Notes: generated by a model from the letters alone, not told the origin. Shown: positions 27,991 through 37,286, counted from the first letter of the stretch. The stretch: 64,000 nucleotides of DNA from Desulfopila sp. IMCC35006 (GCF_005116645.1 NZ_SWCM01000010.1:124001-188000), one strand, 5' to 3'. Made by a program: numbers and translations.

Positions 27991-30558
27991 TCAAACCGTT
28001 TTTTTCTGCCATAAAGTAAGAAGCGGGCTGGCGATAAAAATAGACGAGTAGGTGCCAACAATTATGCCGATGAGCAGGGCAAAGGCAAAGTCGTGAATGA
28101 CTGCACCGCCGCCGAGAAACAGGGCAATCAGCACAATGACTGTTGTCCCTGAGGTGACGATCGTCCGGCTGAGTGTCTGGTTGATGCTGTCGTTGATAAC
28201 CCGGGTCAGGGAATGGCTGTCGGATTTGTGCATGTTCTCCCTGATTCGATCAAAGACAATCACAGAATCGTTGAGTGAATAACCTGCCAGGGTGAGCAGT
28301 GCCGTCACCAGCAGCAGGGTGATTTCGATATCCATCAACCAGCATATCCCCAGCACGACCATAACGTCATGGAAGGTGGCCGCAGCCCCGGCAAGGCCAA
28401 AGCGAATGTCGAAACGGACGGCCAGGTAAACAATAACGCCGGCCAGGGAGATGAAGATCGCCTGAATAGCCTTGTTGCGGAGGACCGAGCTGACTGAAGA
28501 ACCAATCTCCGACTGACTTTCCAGATAGAAATGCTTGTCGGGCGATTCGCTTGATAGAATGCTGCTTACCTTATCGCCGAGGTTTGCCACCACCGCCTCA
28601 GATTTTTTTACCTTGATGATCAGTCGATGTTCATTCTCGACCTCTTGCAGGTTGATGTCCTGCATCTCGTTTTTGCTGAATGCATTACGTACTTCCGCCA
28701 TGGTGAAATCCTGATCGGCTTTGTATTGCAGCAGCGAGCCGCCGGAAAAATCGACACCCAAATTGGCATGGCCCCGGGCGATCTGGATAAAGGCAACAAA
28801 GCCAATAATCACCATGACAGCGGAGAGAGCGTAGGTGATGTTCTTTATTTGCAGATAATCAAGATTTGGCTTTTTAGCGATGAGCATAAAATTAAGCCGC
28901 TGCATGGGGCGGACGGCATTGATTGTGTCGAACATCAGCCGGGAAAAGAACAGGGAGGCAAAGAGGTTGAATATAATGCCTAAAGAGAGAGTGACCGCAA
29001 ATCCTTTAATCGGTCCGGTCCCGAACATGAACAGCGCCACTGCGGTGATCAGCGTGGTTACCTGGGAGTCGACGATAGTGGAGAAGGCATTGCTGTATCC
29101 TCCATCGATACTGGATCTGACTGATTTACCAAGAGCATATTCTTCGCGCATCCTTTCGAAGATCAGAACATTGGCATCAACCGCCATACCGATAGACAGG
29201 ATAATACCGGCAATACCCGGCAGGGTCAGGGTGGCGTTGAGTATGGCCAGGCCGGAAAACAGCAGGAGGATATTGAGGACCAGCGCACAATTGGCAATAA
29301 CGCCGGAAAGCCGGTAATAGATGAGCATAAAGGCCACCACCATAATGGCACCGAAGGCGCCGGAGGTGATACCTTTGTTGATGGAATCCTGGCCGAGGGT
29401 TGAGCCGACCGTCATATTCTGGATGATATCCACCGGTGCGGGCAAGGCGCCGACTCTCAGGACAATTGCCAGGTCAGCTGCTTCCTCATGGGTAAAGCTC
29501 CCGCTGATCTGGGCGGAGCCGCCAAGGATACGTTCGCGTATAACCGGCGCTGAGCGAACGACACCATCCAGCACAATGGCCATGCGCCGGCCAACATTTT
29601 TTTCGGTTATATGGGCAAAAACCCTGCCTCCCCGGCCGGTCAGGTCGATACTCACATACGGTTCATTAAAATTACCGCCGATTCTCACCTGGGCGTCTTT
29701 GACCATATCGCCGGTCATGAGGATCTTGTTCTCAAGAAGCAGGGGCACCAGCGTTTCTTGCTTGGTCTGCTTATTGACTTCTTTTTCAAAGTAGAGCGAG
29801 GTGTTTTCCGGCAGTCTTCCCTGCAGGGCACGGTTCAGCTTGCTAATGCTCTCCCCGTCTCGCCACTCTTTGGCTCTTATGGCCTGGGCAATCAGCTCAT
29901 TGAGGTTCAGCCCTGCAGAGTCGGCAACAATTCTGAACTCCAGCTGGGCGGTGTCGCCAAGCAGTTTCAGGGCACGTTTCGAATCTTTAATTCCGGGTAA
30001 CTGGATGACGATTTCATCGTCGCCCTGGCGGATGATGACTGGCTCGGCAACACCGAATTGATCAATCCGGTTACGAAGTATCTCAAGCGACTGGTCAACG
30101 GCATGGGTCTTGATATAGGCAATTTTAGCAGTTTTCAGGTTCAGGAACAGACGGGGAAAACTGCTTTCTTTCGTTTCGATTCGGGCATCGATATCGGGGA
30201 AATCTTCGTTGATAAGGTTTTTTACCTTGTCGACAGTACTGGCGTTGGGCAAAGTAAAGATAATCGTATCCGCCGACGACGAGGGACTCCTGACCGCACT
30301 GATCGACTCATCTGTGAGAGTGTCTTTTAGATCATTGGCCGCAAGTTCCAGTGAGTTTTCTGCCGCTTTTTGCAGGTTGACTTTCAAGATAAGATGCATC
30401 CCGCCCTGCAGATCAAGGCCCAGGCGCAGTCCTTCCGGCGCCATATATGTTTTCCACCATTTGGGGGTATTCTGATAAAAGGAAGGAATAACGGTGACAA
30501 ATGACAGGAGGATGATCGATATCAGAAAGGCAAGTTTTAACTTAAGTGCGGTATTCAT
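27991..30558 (-). CDS. secDF: Protein translocase SecD-SecF fusion
   Basis: 855 aa, an inner-membrane protein that uses the proton gradient to pull exported proteins through SecYEG. The SecD half (about 1-525) has RLGLDLQGGMHLIL, a large periplasmic P1 domain and SIGMAVDANVLIFERMREE with the conserved Asp. The SecF half (about 545-855) has ANLGVDFSGGSLLQ and YSLNDSVIVFDRIRENM. Twelve membrane helices are expected from the two halves. Fused SecDF occurs in Bacillus and some Desulfobacterota. No yajC was found beside it. Confidence 0.96.
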   Translation of the reverse strand: MNTALKLKLAFLISIILLSFVTVIPSFYQNTPKWWKTYMAPEGLRLGLDLQGGMHLILKVNLQKAAENSLELAANDLKDTLTDESISAVRSPSSSADTIIFTLPNASTVDKVKNLINEDFPDIDARIETKESSFPRLFLNLKTAKIAYIKTHAVDQSLEILRNRIDQFGVAEPVIIRQGDDEIVIQLPGIKDSKRALKLLGDTAQLEFRIVADSAGLNLNELIAQAIRAKEWRDGESISKLNRALQGRLPENTSLYFEKEVNKQTKQETLVPLLLENKILMTGDMVKDAQVRIGGNFNEPYVSIDLTGRGGRVFAHITEKNVGRRMAIVLDGVVRSAPVIRERILGGSAQISGSFTHEEAADLAIVLRVGALPAPVDIIQNMTVGSTLGQDSINKGITSGAFGAIMVVAFMLIYYRLSGVIANCALVLNILLLFSGLAILNATLTLPGIAGIILSIGMAVDANVLIFERMREEYALGKSVRSSIDGGYSNAFSTIVDSQVTTLITAVALFMFGTGPIKGFAVTLSLGIIFNLFASLFFSRLMFDTINAVRPMQRLNFMLIAKKPNLDYLQIKNITYALSAVMVIIGFVAFIQIARGHANLGVDFSGGSLLQYKADQDFTMAEVRNAFSKNEMQDINLQEVENEHRLIIKVKKSEAVVANLGDKVSSILSSESPDKHFYLESQSEIGSSVSSVLRNKAIQAIFISLAGVIVYLAVRFDIRFGLAGAAATFHDVMVVLGICWLMDIEITLLLVTALLTLAGYSLNDSVIVFDRIRENMHKSDSHSLTRVINDSINQTLSRTIVTSGTTVIVLIALFLGGGAVIHDFAFALLIGIIVGTYSSIFIASPLLTLWQKKTV

Positions 30559-30839
30559 GAATATCCTTGAAATATTGTGTAGAGTTGTGCTTATTCATGG
30601 GTGGGCTGCGTAATATATTGACATAAACTCGTCGATTATACCCAAATGAATCAATCTTGCAAGGTTCAGGGACAAATTCCGGGACAGCTCGGTTGGTTGC
30701 AGTTTTTTTTACGCCGGAGAAATTCTCAAGCGTATCTGCAATAGCTGTCATGTGAAAAATTGTTTTTTGCGCAGGTCTGCGTTATGATCATTTTTTTCAG
30801 ATAACGACCTGAGGTTAATTTTAAGAGCGAGGGCAAAAG

Positions 30840-31286
30840 GTGTACACTCAGATTTATATTTTGCGATTTCCAAAGGATACCAGTGACCAGCCGTTTATAT
30901 ACCGGTTGGTGAAAGAGTATGATATTGAATTTAACATTCTCAAGGCAGATATCCTTTTGCAGCGAGAAGGGCTGATGATTATTGAACTTAAAGGGAGCAG
31001 CAAAACGAATGTAAAGGCGGGACTCGACTATTTACGGAACCTGGGGGTGAAGGTTGAGCGGATGGCTGCCAGAATTCGCCGGGACGAGGAAAACTGTTTC
31101 CAGTGCGGGGCATGCACCAGTGTATGTTCACCTGGTGCGTTGTTTATACACCGTCCGGAGATGTCGATCATTTTTGATGCTGAAAAATGTACCGGATGCA
31201 GCCTTTGTGTACCTATTTGCCCCGTGCGGGCTATGGAAGTTTCCCTCGACGATGACTGGATTTTATCGGAAAAATATATGGTCTGA
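30840..31286 (+). CDS. NIL-domain ferredoxin, 2x[4Fe-4S]
   Basis: 148 aa. Residues 1-75 match the NIL (ACT-like) domain. Residues 85-135 hold two 4Fe-4S motifs, CFQCGACTSVC and CTGCSLCVPIC, each with a following Cys-Pro or Ser-Pro. NIL ferredoxins work with COG1900 proteins in homocysteine synthesis in methanogens and some anaerobes; no COG1900 gene lies in this window, so the role is only suggested. The start is GTG, with GAGCGAGGG upstream. It converges with bamD, 34 bp apart. Confidence 0.87.
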   Translation: MYTQIYILRFPKDTSDQPFIYRLVKEYDIEFNILKADILLQREGLMIIELKGSSKTNVKAGLDYLRNLGVKVERMAARIRRDEENCFQCGACTSVCSPGALFIHRPEMSIIFDAEKCTGCSLCVPICPVRAMEVSLDDDWILSEKYMV

Positions 31287-31320
31287 AACGGCTCCGTGTA
31301 TTTGCTAACTGAAGCCGGCT

Positions 31321-32145
31321 TTAATACTGGGGAGTCACCGTGGTGTCCTCTTTGTCGCCCCCACCCATTATTGTCCAGTTGGGCATATTCAGTTTGGGAA
31401 ACCAGGAGGTCAGACGCGACCTTGGAGGATCTCCTGCTTCAATGCGAGTCAGCAGCTGTTTTGCCTTTCCGGCAATATTGCTGTCTGGATACATTGCCAG
31501 TAAATACTTCAGGCGGACTTTGGCCTGGTCGAATTTTTCAGTTCGTACATAATATTCGACAACAAAATACTCATGATTGGCTAAAAACTCGGTGGCTGTT
31601 TGTATTCGTGCTTTAGCTTCGCTGGTGTAGGGAGAGTTCGGGTACGCCTTGAGTAGCTGATTGAACTGCTCAATTGACTTGATCGCTCCAGCACTGTCCC
31701 GATCAACCCGGTCAATCTGCTTGTAATTGCACATTGCCTTCTGGTACATGACGTACGGGATGCTTTCATTGGTGGGGTGACGATTCTCAAACTCCTCGTA
31801 CAGAGCCAATGCTTCCACGTAACGTTCCAGGTAATAGCTGCAATCGGCTGCTTTGAGTTCAGCAAGAGTTGCTTCAGGACTGAACGGAAAACGGTTGAGT
31901 ATATCGTTGAAAAACTCTACGGCGGTGAAATATTTGCCGACGTTGTAGTCATCCATGCCTTTTACCAGCAGGTCCTTGGCTGGTAGATTGATGTCTGCGC
32001 CTTGTACCTCATTTCCTTCTTCGTCTATCGACGTATAATTAAATGTCTTTTTTAAATCGGCACAGCCACTGAAAGAAAGGAGCAGGAGCAGAGCCAGCAG
32101 AATTGGCAGAAAATTGCGAGTGAGATGTTGTATGCGCAGTGTCAT
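31321..32145 (-). CDS. bamD: Outer membrane protein assembly factor BamD
   Basis: 274-aa lipoprotein. A signal peptide with the lipobox LSFSGC puts the lipidated Cys at residue 28. TPR-like helices follow with the BamD elements GMDDYNVGKYFTAVEFFNDIL, RFPFSPEATLAELKAADCSY and YPNSPYTSEAKARI. In the periplasm it anchors the BAM complex that inserts outer-membrane proteins, confirming a Gram-negative envelope. It is the last gene in the minus-strand trxA-trxB-bamD series, 11 bp after trxB. Confidence 0.93.
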   Translation of the reverse strand: MTLRIQHLTRNFLPILLALLLLLSFSGCADLKKTFNYTSIDEEGNEVQGADINLPAKDLLVKGMDDYNVGKYFTAVEFFNDILNRFPFSPEATLAELKAADCSYYLERYVEALALYEEFENRHPTNESIPYVMYQKAMCNYKQIDRVDRDSAGAIKSIEQFNQLLKAYPNSPYTSEAKARIQTATEFLANHEYFVVEYYVRTEKFDQAKVRLKYLLAMYPDSNIAGKAKQLLTRIEAGDPPRSRLTSWFPKLNMPNWTIMGGGDKEDTTVTPQY

Positions 32146-32156
32146 TATAGGTATTA

Positions 32157-33095
32157 CTATTTGGATTTTTTCAAATTTTGTAGGTATCTTTCCGCAGCGA
32201 GTACCGCCACAGCTCCTTCGCCGGCAGCGTTGATAATCTGCCGGACTTCCTTGCTGCAGATGTCACCTGCAGCCATCACTCCAGGTATAGTCGTTTGCGA
32301 TTCTTTGTCAATGGGAATAAATCCCCACTTGTCAGCGTTCAGCTGTTGCAGAGGCAAGCCGTCATTGTTGGGGGTGACTCCGATAAGGATAAAAACCCCT
32401 TGAACGTCAAGAGTTGACGTGGTTCCATCGTTGTGCAGGAGGTTGAGGTGTTCTACCTCGTTTTCGCCCTCGATTGAGCTCACCCTTGTATTCCAGATAA
32501 ATTCGATCTTGTCATTGGCAAAGGCGATTTCCTGAATGATTTTGGTCGCCCGGAGTTCTTCCCGACGATGAATGACCGTCACTTTGCTGGCGAATTTAGT
32601 CAGGTATTCGGCCTCCTGAATAGCCGTATTGCCACCGCCGATAACCGCGACATGCATGTTTCGATAAAAAGGTGCATCGCAGGTCCCGCAATACGACACA
32701 CCTTTGCCCCGCAGAGCCATTTCGCCCGGTATGCCAAGACTGTTGGCGCTTGCGCCATTGCACAGGATTAAGGTATCGCAGGTAATTTTTTCGCCGCTTT
32801 CGAGATGAAGGATTTTGCGCATGCCATCGTTTGGGTCAACTCTTGTGACACTTCCCAGCTCGATGTTCAGGTCGAATCTCCTGGCATGCTGGGTCATCTT
32901 TTCGACGAGATCAAAACCCGTTAATCCTTCGGGAAATCCAGGATAGTTGTCGACCCAGTCAGTGAGCAGGACCTGCCCGCCCGGTGCTCCTTTTTCGATG
33001 AGCACATGGTCAAGTCTTGCCCGCGCTGCATAAAGCCCGGCTGACAGGCCAGCCGGCCCGCCTCCTAAAATGACCAGTTCATAGTGATCTTTCAT
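32157..33095 (-). CDS. trxB: Thioredoxin reductase
   Basis: 312-aa flavoprotein reducing thioredoxin. FAD site LGGGPAGLSAGLYAAR at the N-terminus, redox-active C136-G-T-C139, NAD(P)H site VIGGGNTAIQEAEYL, and the C-terminal FAD motif VMAAGDICSK. The NAD(P) segment has IHRREELRATKI, with the HRRxxxR pattern usual for NADPH users. It lies 89 bp downstream of trxA in the same direction, so the pair forms the complete thioredoxin system. Confidence 0.96.
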   Translation of the reverse strand: MKDHYELVILGGGPAGLSAGLYAARARLDHVLIEKGAPGGQVLLTDWVDNYPGFPEGLTGFDLVEKMTQHARRFDLNIELGSVTRVDPNDGMRKILHLESGEKITCDTLILCNGASANSLGIPGEMALRGKGVSYCGTCDAPFYRNMHVAVIGGGNTAIQEAEYLTKFASKVTVIHRREELRATKIIQEIAFANDKIEFIWNTRVSSIEGENEVEHLNLLHNDGTTSTLDVQGVFILIGVTPNNDGLPLQQLNADKWGFIPIDKESQTTIPGVMAAGDICSKEVRQIINAAGEGAVAVLAAERYLQNLKKSK

Positions 33096-33184
33096 TTTTT
33101 CCGTAGGTATCCTAGATAGTAAAAAACTGTCTTATCAGCAGATATAAGCCTATCTGACAGAGAAGACAGCCAGAAAACCTGTGG

Positions 33185-33511
33185 TTACTTTGCTTTGTCA
33201 ATCAGTGCTATGAGCTGTGTTTTTCCTACAGAACCGGTGATCTGGTCGACAACTTGACCGTCTTTGAACAGGATAAGTGTTGGTATGGCACGAATGCCGA
33301 ATTTGCCCGGCGTGGCTGGGTTGTCGTCCACATTCATTTTCGCAATGGTCACTTTCCCCTCATACTCAGCAGCGAGATCCTCGATGACCGGCCCAATAGC
33401 TTTGCAGGGTCCACACCACGGGGCCCAGAAGTCAACCAGGGTGGGTTGCTCTGATTTAACCACCGCATCAAACCCCGCATCGGTTAGTTCTTGGACTTTA
33501 TCACTTGCCAT
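33185..33511 (-). CDS. trxA: Thioredoxin
   Basis: 108-aa canonical thioredoxin with active site WCGPC (C33, C36), the FWAPWCGPCK context, DDNPATPGKFGIRAIPT with the cis-Pro, and FKDGQVVDQITG. It transfers electrons from TrxB to target disulfides. It is first in the minus-strand series trxA-trxB-bamD. The upstream 374 bp are shared with divergent hemL. Confidence 0.97.
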   Translation of the reverse strand: MASDKVQELTDAGFDAVVKSEQPTLVDFWAPWCGPCKAIGPVIEDLAAEYEGKVTIAKMNVDDNPATPGKFGIRAIPTLILFKDGQVVDQITGSVGKTQLIALIDKAK

Positions 33512-33726
33512 TATTTTCTCCTTTACTAATGAGATTAAATTAAGTCTGAATGCATAGATAAGAAGGATCCCTGGGTAAGGAACACACCTCCATCTACTTT
33601 ACCTTTTGCTTCAATGGCTGACAAGTAGAAAAAAGTTCCTGCCAATTCTCTCTTTTTGGAGCAAGAAGGTGGATAACATGCGTTTTTACTTTGCGCATCA
33701 ATAATAAAAAATCAAGGGGCGGAAAA

Positions 33727-33756
33727 TTGGCAGAAAAATATCCGCCGTGCTATAGT
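33727..33756 (+). promoter_or_regulatory. Candidate promoter for hemL
   Basis: TTGGCA (33727-33732), 18-nt spacer, TATAGT (33751-33756). A GGCGGA / TCCGCC inverted repeat (about 33718-33746) surrounds the -35 box and could be an operator. The rest of the 33512-33885 gap shows nothing recognisable. Confidence 0.5.
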
Positions 33757-33885
33757 GCGTTCCCATAAAAATCGAATTGTACAGCTGAAGAATATTTTCG
33801 GTTGAGTGCAGGATCTGATCCGGTATACGGCTATCATAAGAACCATAAATAATTTGAACCATTATAATATAAAGAGGAATAACGC

Positions 33886-35178
33886 ATGAACTATACAGCT
33901 TCGGCAGATTTGTTTAAACAGGCAAAGGAATATATTCCAGGAGGAGTAAACAGTCCGGTAAGGGCTTGTCGCTCGGTAGGATGCGACCCTGTGTTTATTA
34001 CCAAGGCAACCGGCGCAACGCTAACCGATGCAGATGGTAATGAGTATGTTGACTTTGTATGTTCCTGGGGACCAATGATAGTCGGGCACGCGCATCCCCA
34101 CATTGTTGATGCGGTACAGCAAGCCGCGGCCTCAGGAACCAGCTTTGGCGCACCGACACCTACGGAGATCGACTTGGCCCGTATGGTGGTTGAGGCGGTG
34201 CCCTCTGTGGAAAAAGTCAGATTCGTCAATTCCGGAACCGAGGCAACCATGAGTGCGGTGCGGCTTGCCAGGGGCTACACCGGTAAAAAAGTGGTCGTTA
34301 AATTTGATGGCTGCTATCATGGCCATGCCGACTCATTCCTGGTAAAAGCGGGCTCCGGGCTGATTACCCTGGGTATCCCGGGAAGCCCCGGGGTGCCTGA
34401 AGAAATCGTCAAGAATACCCTTTCTATCCCCTATAATGATATAGATACTCTGGAGCGGACCCTGCGTGATGAGGATCTGCAGATCGCCTGTGTTATCGTG
34501 GAGCCGGTGGCCGGCAATATGGGGTGTGTACCGCCAAAACCCGGGTTTCTTGAAAAGCTGAGAGAGCTCACCCGCGAGATGGGTATCGTCCTGATTTTTG
34601 ACGAGGTTATTACCGGTTTCAGGCTCAGTTACGGTGGGGCGCAACAATATTATAACATAATGCCGGATCTCACCTGTCTCGGTAAGATTATCGGTGGTGG
34701 CCTGCCAGTAGGTGCCTATGGCGGCAAGGCGGAAATCATGAACTGCGTCGCCCCCGATGGTCCAGTGTATCAGGCAGGAACGCTGTCGGGTAATCCTCTG
34801 GCTATGACTGCAGGAATCGCCACGCTGAAGCTGTTGCAGCAGCCCCGTTTCTATGAACAGCTCGAAGAAAAAGCGGCGGCTTATGCAGATGCGCTCAAAC
34901 GTATTGCCTCCGCAACCGGTATTGCAGTTCAACTCAACCGTGTCGGCAGTATGATGACCGGATTTTTTACTGAAAAACCGGTAACCGATTTTGACTCAGC
35001 CATGCAGGCGGATGCCGCCAGATATGGACAACACTATCGACAGATGCTGGGGCGGGGGATTTACCTTGCACCCTCACAATTCGAAGTGGCTTTTATCTCT
35101 GCCGCGCAGAGTGAAAAGGACCTCGAAAAGACATTGAAAATGACTGAATGGTCATTCAAAAAATTGCTCGAAAAGTGA
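33886..35178 (+). CDS. hemL: Glutamate-1-semialdehyde 2,1-aminomutase
   Basis: Makes 5-aminolevulinate from glutamate semialdehyde, in the C5 tetrapyrrole pathway. 430 aa, standard. Motifs: YIPGGVNSPVRA, DFVCSWGPMIVGHAHP, VNSGTEATMSAVRLARG, KFDGCYHGHADSFLVKAGSG, IFDEVITGFR, the PLP lysine K267 in LGKIIGGGLPVGAYGG, and GTLSGNPLAMTAG. Siroheme made by this route is the cofactor of DsrAB. GAGGAATAACGC precedes the ATG. Confidence 0.97.
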   Translation: MNYTASADLFKQAKEYIPGGVNSPVRACRSVGCDPVFITKATGATLTDADGNEYVDFVCSWGPMIVGHAHPHIVDAVQQAAASGTSFGAPTPTEIDLARMVVEAVPSVEKVRFVNSGTEATMSAVRLARGYTGKKVVVKFDGCYHGHADSFLVKAGSGLITLGIPGSPGVPEEIVKNTLSIPYNDIDTLERTLRDEDLQIACVIVEPVAGNMGCVPPKPGFLEKLRELTREMGIVLIFDEVITGFRLSYGGAQQYYNIMPDLTCLGKIIGGGLPVGAYGGKAEIMNCVAPDGPVYQAGTLSGNPLAMTAGIATLKLLQQPRFYEQLEEKAAAYADALKRIASATGIAVQLNRVGSMMTGFFTEKPVTDFDSAMQADAARYGQHYRQMLGRGIYLAPSQFEVAFISAAQSEKDLEKTLKMTEWSFKKLLEK

Positions 35179-35266
35179 AAATTTATTGACTTTGAGATGG
35201 AGTCATGCTACCAAACTCGTTTATATTGTATTGTACGTAGCAGTTCATAAAAAGTAGGTGAACAAA

Positions 35267-35536
35267 ATGGGAGATGTAAAGAAGGAATTTGTTCAGCTGC
35301 TGGCTAATTACGGACATATCGGATTCACTTTTGTTGCTGCCATTGTCATCGGTATGGGTGGCGGTATTTATCTTGATCAGAAAGTTTTTGACGGGCGAAC
35401 CTCGCCGTGGTTTACTTTTATCGGTCTGGCTCTTGGTATTGCCGCCGGCTACAAAACCTTGTTTGAGGTTATCTGGCGTGATAAGAAGGCCGCAGACCAA
35501 CAAAAGGCTGATGCCGAAAAAGACCACGAAGACTAG
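35267..35536 (+). CDS. atpZ: AtpZ/AtpQ-type F0F1 ATPase accessory protein
   Basis: About 89 aa with two membrane helices: HIGFTFVAAIVIGMGGGIYL, and WFTFIGLALGIAAGYKTLF. The spacing and the GGGIYLDQK turn are typical of the small AtpZ/AtpQ (putative F0F1-ATPase subunit) family, first gene of atp operons in many Desulfobacterota. The ATG at 35267 is chosen because AGGTGA lies 5 nt upstream; a GTG at 35258 is in frame. Eight bp separate it from atpI. Confidence 0.8.
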   Translation: MGDVKKEFVQLLANYGHIGFTFVAAIVIGMGGGIYLDQKVFDGRTSPWFTFIGLALGIAAGYKTLFEVIWRDKKAADQQKADAEKDHED

Positions 35537-35544
35537 AGGATTGA

Positions 35545-35967
35545 GTGACCAAAAATGGGAAGGACCTGCAGAAGATGCAGGTAATAAGCTGGATTTTGCT
35601 GGCTGTAATGACAATCGCTTCCGCGATTCTGGTTTCTTGGTGGTTTGCCTGGTCGGTTTTTGCCGGGGGGGTTCTGTCTATAGTAAGCTTCTGGGTATCG
35701 AGTAAGGATGTGCTGCGGATGATTGGCTCGATTTCTTCGCTGTCATCCCTGGATGATCGGAAAGCTCAGGCTCAGCAGGGACAAAAAGGATACCTGCTGA
35801 AATTCTGGATACGCATTGTACTTATAGGTATTGTCTTGCTTTTCCTGATTAAGGGCAAAGTGGTCAATGTCTTTGGCTTGATTTTAGGGTTGTCAACGGT
35901 AGTGGTTGCCATCACGTTCATCTCGTTGAATATGGCCGGGCACTATTTCTTCAGAGGGAGGAGGTAA
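35545..35967 (+). CDS. atpI: ATP synthase subunit I
   Basis: 140-aa membrane protein with four hydrophobic helices (for example VISWILLAVMTIASAILVSW and FWIRIVLIGIVLLFLI). It resembles the ATP synthase I family that assists c-ring assembly or ion uptake. The start is GTG, with AGAGGA just upstream. Sequence conservation is low, as usual for this family; position between atpZ and atpB is the main support. Confidence 0.78.
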   Translation: MTKNGKDLQKMQVISWILLAVMTIASAILVSWWFAWSVFAGGVLSIVSFWVSSKDVLRMIGSISSLSSLDDRKAQAQQGQKGYLLKFWIRIVLIGIVLLFLIKGKVVNVFGLILGLSTVVVAITFISLNMAGHYFFRGRR

Positions 35968-35975
35968 GAGGAGTT

Positions 35976-36698
35976 ATGGAACATCCGATACTATTTATTT
36001 CAATCATCCTTGAAAAGCTGGGACTGCCAGTCCCCCACGGTCCTGTAGGGCACACGTTTCTGGAAAAGTTGTGTGAACCGTATATGACCTACACCTGGCT
36101 GGTAATGGCCTTTCTTTTCCTGGTCGCACGACTCACCCTTGGCAATCTGGAAATGATTCCAGGAAAGGGCCAAAACTTCTGGGAACTGGTAATCGGCGGT
36201 ATGGATGACTTCTTCGCCGATAACATGGGCAGAGAGATGGCCGATAAATTTTTCCCGATGATCGCAACTTTCGCGCTTTATATTGCGGTTGCCAATCTCA
36301 TCGGACTTATCCCCGGATTTATGTCGCCAACGTCAAGTCTCAATACTACTCTGGCCCTGACCTTGATTGTCTGGTTCAGTCATCACCTGATCGGATTTCG
36401 GGAGCATGGACTCAGCTATTACAAGCATTTCATGGGGCCAGTCTGGTGGCTCGTTCCCCTGTTGCTGCCGATCGAGATTATCAGTAACCTGGCGCGACTG
36501 CTCTCTCTCTCCATCCGTCTTTTCGGAAACATCATGGCCAAGGAAACGCTGCTGGCGATTCTGTTCATGCTGGCCGGTGGTTTTTTTGCACCCCTGCCGA
36601 TTATGATCCTCGGTGTTCTTGTTTCTGTGGTGCAGGCGATGGTTTTTGTACTTCTTACCGTGGTCTATTTTGCGCAGGCCAAAGAGCACGCTCATTAG
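35976..36698 (+). CDS. atpB: ATP synthase F0 subunit a
   Basis: 240-aa membrane subunit forming the proton half-channels against the c-ring. The essential Arg is R181 in LSLSIRLFGNIMAKE, and SPTSSLNTTLALTLIVW is the Asn-containing helix typical of subunit a. GAGGAGG precedes the ATG. The stop codon TAG is part of the sequence TTAGTGACTTAG that begins a repeat element. A 301-bp repeat-filled gap separates it from atpE. Confidence 0.95.
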   Translation: MEHPILFISIILEKLGLPVPHGPVGHTFLEKLCEPYMTYTWLVMAFLFLVARLTLGNLEMIPGKGQNFWELVIGGMDDFFADNMGREMADKFFPMIATFALYIAVANLIGLIPGFMSPTSSLNTTLALTLIVWFSHHLIGFREHGLSYYKHFMGPVWWLVPLLLPIEIISNLARLLSLSIRLFGNIMAKETLLAILFMLAGGFFAPLPIMILGVLVSVVQAMVFVLLTVVYFAQAKEHAH

Positions 36699-36863
36699 TG
36701 ACTTAGAAATTCTTTCTCGGCTTTTTGAGAAAGAATTTCGTGAAGGAACTTATCCCGCAGAGCTTTTGGGCGGGATTAGTGACTTACGCATTCCTTTCCT
36801 GGCTTTCAACAAGAAGGGAATGAGGTGAAGGAACTTGTGCCGCGCTTTTGGGCGGGATTAGTG
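36695..36863 (+). repeat. Two tandem copies of hairpin repeat family B
   Basis: Units of about 81 and 87 bp. Each has TTAGTGACTTA, a hairpin (AAATTCTTTCTC/GAGAAAGAATTT in the first, GCATTCC.../...GGGAATG in the second), (CG)TGAAGGAACTT, then a CCGC(A)-GCTTTTGGGCGG hairpin ending in GATTAGTG that starts the next unit. The TAG of the first unit is the atpB stop codon. The arms differ between units but remain paired. The rest of the gap to atpE is A-rich. Confidence 0.8.
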
Positions 36864-36999
36864 CGAAACGCCTGGTTAAAAACTGAAATCTTGAGCAACT
36901 GAGTTAGATTGTAAAACAAACCAAAAAAATATTTCAAATATTTAAGAAGTAAAAAATAAAGAAGAAGGCCAAACAACTCAACTTTTTAAGGAGAAAACA

Positions 37000-37251
37000 A
37001 TGGAAGGAAATCTTCAATTAGCTTTGATTTGCGTAGGAGCTGCACTGTCAATCGGTCTTGCCGGACTGGGCGCTGGTATAGGTATTGGTTCTGTTGGTAA
37101 CGGCGCATGTCAGGGTCTTGCCAGAAATCCTGAAGTACAGCCCAAACTGATGGTTTTCATGATTCTCGGTATGGCACTTGCTGAGTCTGTAGCTATTTAC
37201 GGACTGGTTATTTCTCTGATTCTTCTGTATGCCAATCCATTGTTGGGATAA
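37000..37251 (+). CDS. atpE: ATP synthase F0 subunit c
   Basis: 83-aa two-helix proteolipid forming the rotor ring. The ion-binding carboxylate is E62 in LAESVAIYGL, and the loop is ARNPE. The position equivalent to Gln32 of the sodium-type Ilyobacter subunit is I29 here, so proton coupling is more likely, although a Ser follows the Glu. AAGGAGAAAACA precedes the ATG. A stem-loop lies 36 bp after the stop codon. Confidence 0.96.
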   Translation: MEGNLQLALICVGAALSIGLAGLGAGIGIGSVGNGACQGLARNPEVQPKLMVFMILGMALAESVAIYGLVISLILLYANPLLG

Positions 37252-37286
37252 GACTGACGAGAACATAACGATTGTTGGATGATCGT

